Below are positions 62,724 to 64,000 of a stretch of DNA of 64,000 nucleotides, in pieces (the first letter of the stretch is position 1; every line of letters begins with the position of its first letter). Origin of the DNA: Chloroflexota bacterium (GTDB taxonomy: Bacteria; Chloroflexota; Dehalococcoidia; Lucifugimonadales; Lucifugimonadaceae); the NCBI GenBank assembly GCA_013204555.1, contig JABMNO010000038.1:1-64000 (forward strand). The letters are read 5' to 3'. A program made the translations under genes and the position numbers. Under the pieces are notes generated by a model that was given only the letters and a program-made list of their open reading frames with translations, made no database searches and was not told the origin of the DNA.

Positions 62724-64000
62724 TTAGTCCAGGGGCGGCGGTGAGAGCGATCTGGCTTTGCGGAAAACTGAGAACAGCAGGCCTCCCACCAGAACCGCGA
62801 TAAACCCAATCAGCACCGGCATAAGCCAGGGGAGACGCTCGGTGAGTGGCTCTTTCGGGAGGGTGGGAGCGATGAACTCGCCATTGGTGCTGTGTGGCCC
62901 TGCCACCGCAGTCAGAAGGTCGGCCGAGTTGACTCTGTTACCGATGACAACGCCAGTATCGTAAACGGGTGCGTTGCTCTCATCATTACCGTAATACAGC
63001 GAGTAGCCCTGCGGAGCATCAGCCAGGAATACCAACCGTTTTTGATAGCCCTCGAACACACCGCCGGTGATCTCAATTGGCGGATTATCCCGGTTAAATA
63101 TGGTCAGTCGTACGTACCGCGCTGTGGTCTCTGGAATCTGAACAACGAGACGGTCCAGCGGATTTAATCCAACCGTGTAAGAGAAGATCTCACCCCCCGA
63201 AGGCAGCGCTATCCACTTCTCCCGATCAACACTCGCCTGAATTGCCACCTGGCGATTGAAGTTCTGATCTGGAGTGGCAAGAGAGATGTCGTGATAGGGC
63301 ACCCCGGAACGGCCAAGATCGAAATCGATCGTCGATATGCGTTCGGTCGTATCGTTGACCTGACTCATCGAAACCGGCCTGGAGGTGATCAACTGTGGAG
63401 GCACAGTTTCTTCACTGAAACCGATTGCCGACCCCATCTTTAGATCACCGGTGCCATCATCAATGATCTTCAGCCGAAGGTATCGCGAAGAACTGGTCGG
63501 GTAACGCAGCACATATGACTCAACGACCGTCGATCCCTTGACGACCCGGTAGATCTCATCGGTCCCGATACTTGACCATGATGAGTTGTCCTGTGACGCC
63601 TCAATCTCCACCTCTCTCCACAGTTCAGACATTGAAGACGCACCCAGTTCAATCACGTTGTGCCGAATTGCGCCGGGGCCAAAATCGAGAGTCATTTGGG
63701 ACTGAGTATCGGGAACATAACCGCGGTCAATCACCTGAAGCGCGCTGGCTGTCCGCTCAACACTGCCACGCAGAGTCTCCAGCAGGTAAGGCGTTTCCAC
63801 CCCGGCTCCTGAGATCACACGCAGGTCCCGCAGTCCTCCTGCGGCATGAACGTATACCTCCTCATCAATGATCAATGACAGCGGCTCGTCGGAACTCACC
63901 CCGGCCGGGAGCGATAGCGATTTTACGTACTGCCACTGCTCAGCAGAGAAGTCAGCGCTGACCGCACTGGCAATCAGCAGTGACGCTACAGCCGCAAGGA
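62724..64000 (-). CDS. DUF3999-like exported membrane protein, cut by the window edge
   Basis: The reading frame runs from 62724 to the window end without its start. The visible N-terminal part, LAAVASLLIASAVSADFSAE, is a signal-peptide core and cleavage region. DEEVYVHAAGGLRDLRVISGAG, SSWSSIGTDEIYRV and YLRLKIIDDGTG, repeated as RYVRLTIFN, suggest discoidin-like beta-sandwich modules as in DUF3999. A single C-terminal helix (LPWLMPVLIGFIAVLVGGLLF) anchors it, with a short basic tail. Likely faces the periplasm or outside. A GTG at 63899 is in frame but lies after the signal peptide, so I do not start there. Confidence 0.75.
   Translation of the reverse strand, partial: LAAVASLLIASAVSADFSAEQWQYVKSLSLPAGVSSDEPLSLIIDEEVYVHAAGGLRDLRVISGAGVETPYLLETLRGSVERTASALQVIDRGYVPDTQSQMTLDFGPGAIRHNVIELGASSMSELWREVEIEASQDNSSWSSIGTDEIYRVVKGSTVVESYVLRYPTSSSRYLRLKIIDDGTGDLKMGSAIGFSEETVPPQLITSRPVSMSQVNDTTERISTIDFDLGRSGVPYHDISLATPDQNFNRQVAIQASVDREKWIALPSGGEIFSYTVGLNPLDRLVVQIPETTARYVRLTIFNRDNPPIEITGGVFEGYQKRLVFLADAPQGYSLYYGNDESNAPVYDTGVVIGNRVNSADLLTAVAGPHSTNGEFIAPTLPKEPLTERLPWLMPVLIGFIAVLVGGLLFSVFRKARSLSPPPLD

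Noticed and set aside
1-64000. CRISPR array, prophage, restriction or other defence island
   Set aside because: No spaced direct repeats of 23-40 bases, no Cas, phage structural, nuclease-methylase or toxin-antitoxin genes are recognisable in the window.

Overview
This window looks like a chromosome segment of a free-living, probably marine bacterium of the phylum Chloroflexota, most likely the SAR202 / Dehalococcoidia side. That is an inference. It rests on gene content (a DUF4012 protein, an LLM-class flavin oxidoreductase, a FumA-type hydrolase with aldo/keto and Gfo/Idh oxidoreductases, and a DAK2/DegV pair), on frequent GTG and TTG starts, and on copies of a CCCTTCGAC..GGCTCAGGA repeat that I associate with such genomes. 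No rRNA or taxonomic marker gene is present. I saw no CRISPR array, prophage or replication origin.

Layout. 1-1515: an RDD-family membrane protein cut by the window edge, and a broken Rhs gene. 1647-4013: an intact tRNA-Pro(CGG) whose 3' end plus 25 bases downstream recur as an exact 34-base copy 2.27 kb away. The two copies enclose an alpha-hydroxyacid oxidase gene. 4277-7765: an NHL-repeat lipoprotein, a thioredoxin-reductase-like enzyme and a geranylgeranyl-reductase-type flavoprotein. 7851-17398: an envelope polysaccharide locus with two UDP-sugar dehydrogenases, a DUF4012 protein, a lipoprotein and an O-antigen ligase/polymerase-like protein. 17465-18547: phosphoglucose/phosphomannose isomerase. 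18677-27535: arginine biosynthesis (argJ-argB-argD, then divergent argG and argH) running into rpe. 27585-33120: rpmB, a FakA/FakB-like fatty acid kinase pair and recG. 33128-36225: a small membrane protein, OsmC, and a GMC oxidoreductase with its small subunit. 36226-37000: the remains of an IS3-family transposase. 37324-41453: an MFS transporter with an unusual C-terminal extension, a truncated ion channel, an Ldh2-type dehydrogenase and tRNA-Ala(CGC). 41696-47030: a tight operon likely making UDP-N-acetyl-L-fucosamine and ending in a glycosyltransferase.

47027-58759 is a catabolic region: amidohydrolase, LLM flavin oxidoreductase, FAH-family hydrolase, TIM-barrel isomerase, a peptide/sugar-type ABC transporter (binding protein and two permeases, no ATPase), aldo/keto reductase, SDR dehydrogenase and a Gfo/Idh pair. 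It may import and oxidise a sugar acid or similar organic acid. 59115-61003 is a complete IS1595-type element with recognisable terminal inverted repeats. It carries a membrane-protein passenger gene and a 57-codon basic ORF. Just past its right end lies a 5'-truncated PKD-domain gene. msrA and a DUF3999-like gene that runs off the window close the region.

The points most worth checking are the IS1595 element with passengers, the tRNA-Pro duplication, and two neighbouring genes that have good Shine-Dalgarno sites but AUA or AUC where the start codon should be.
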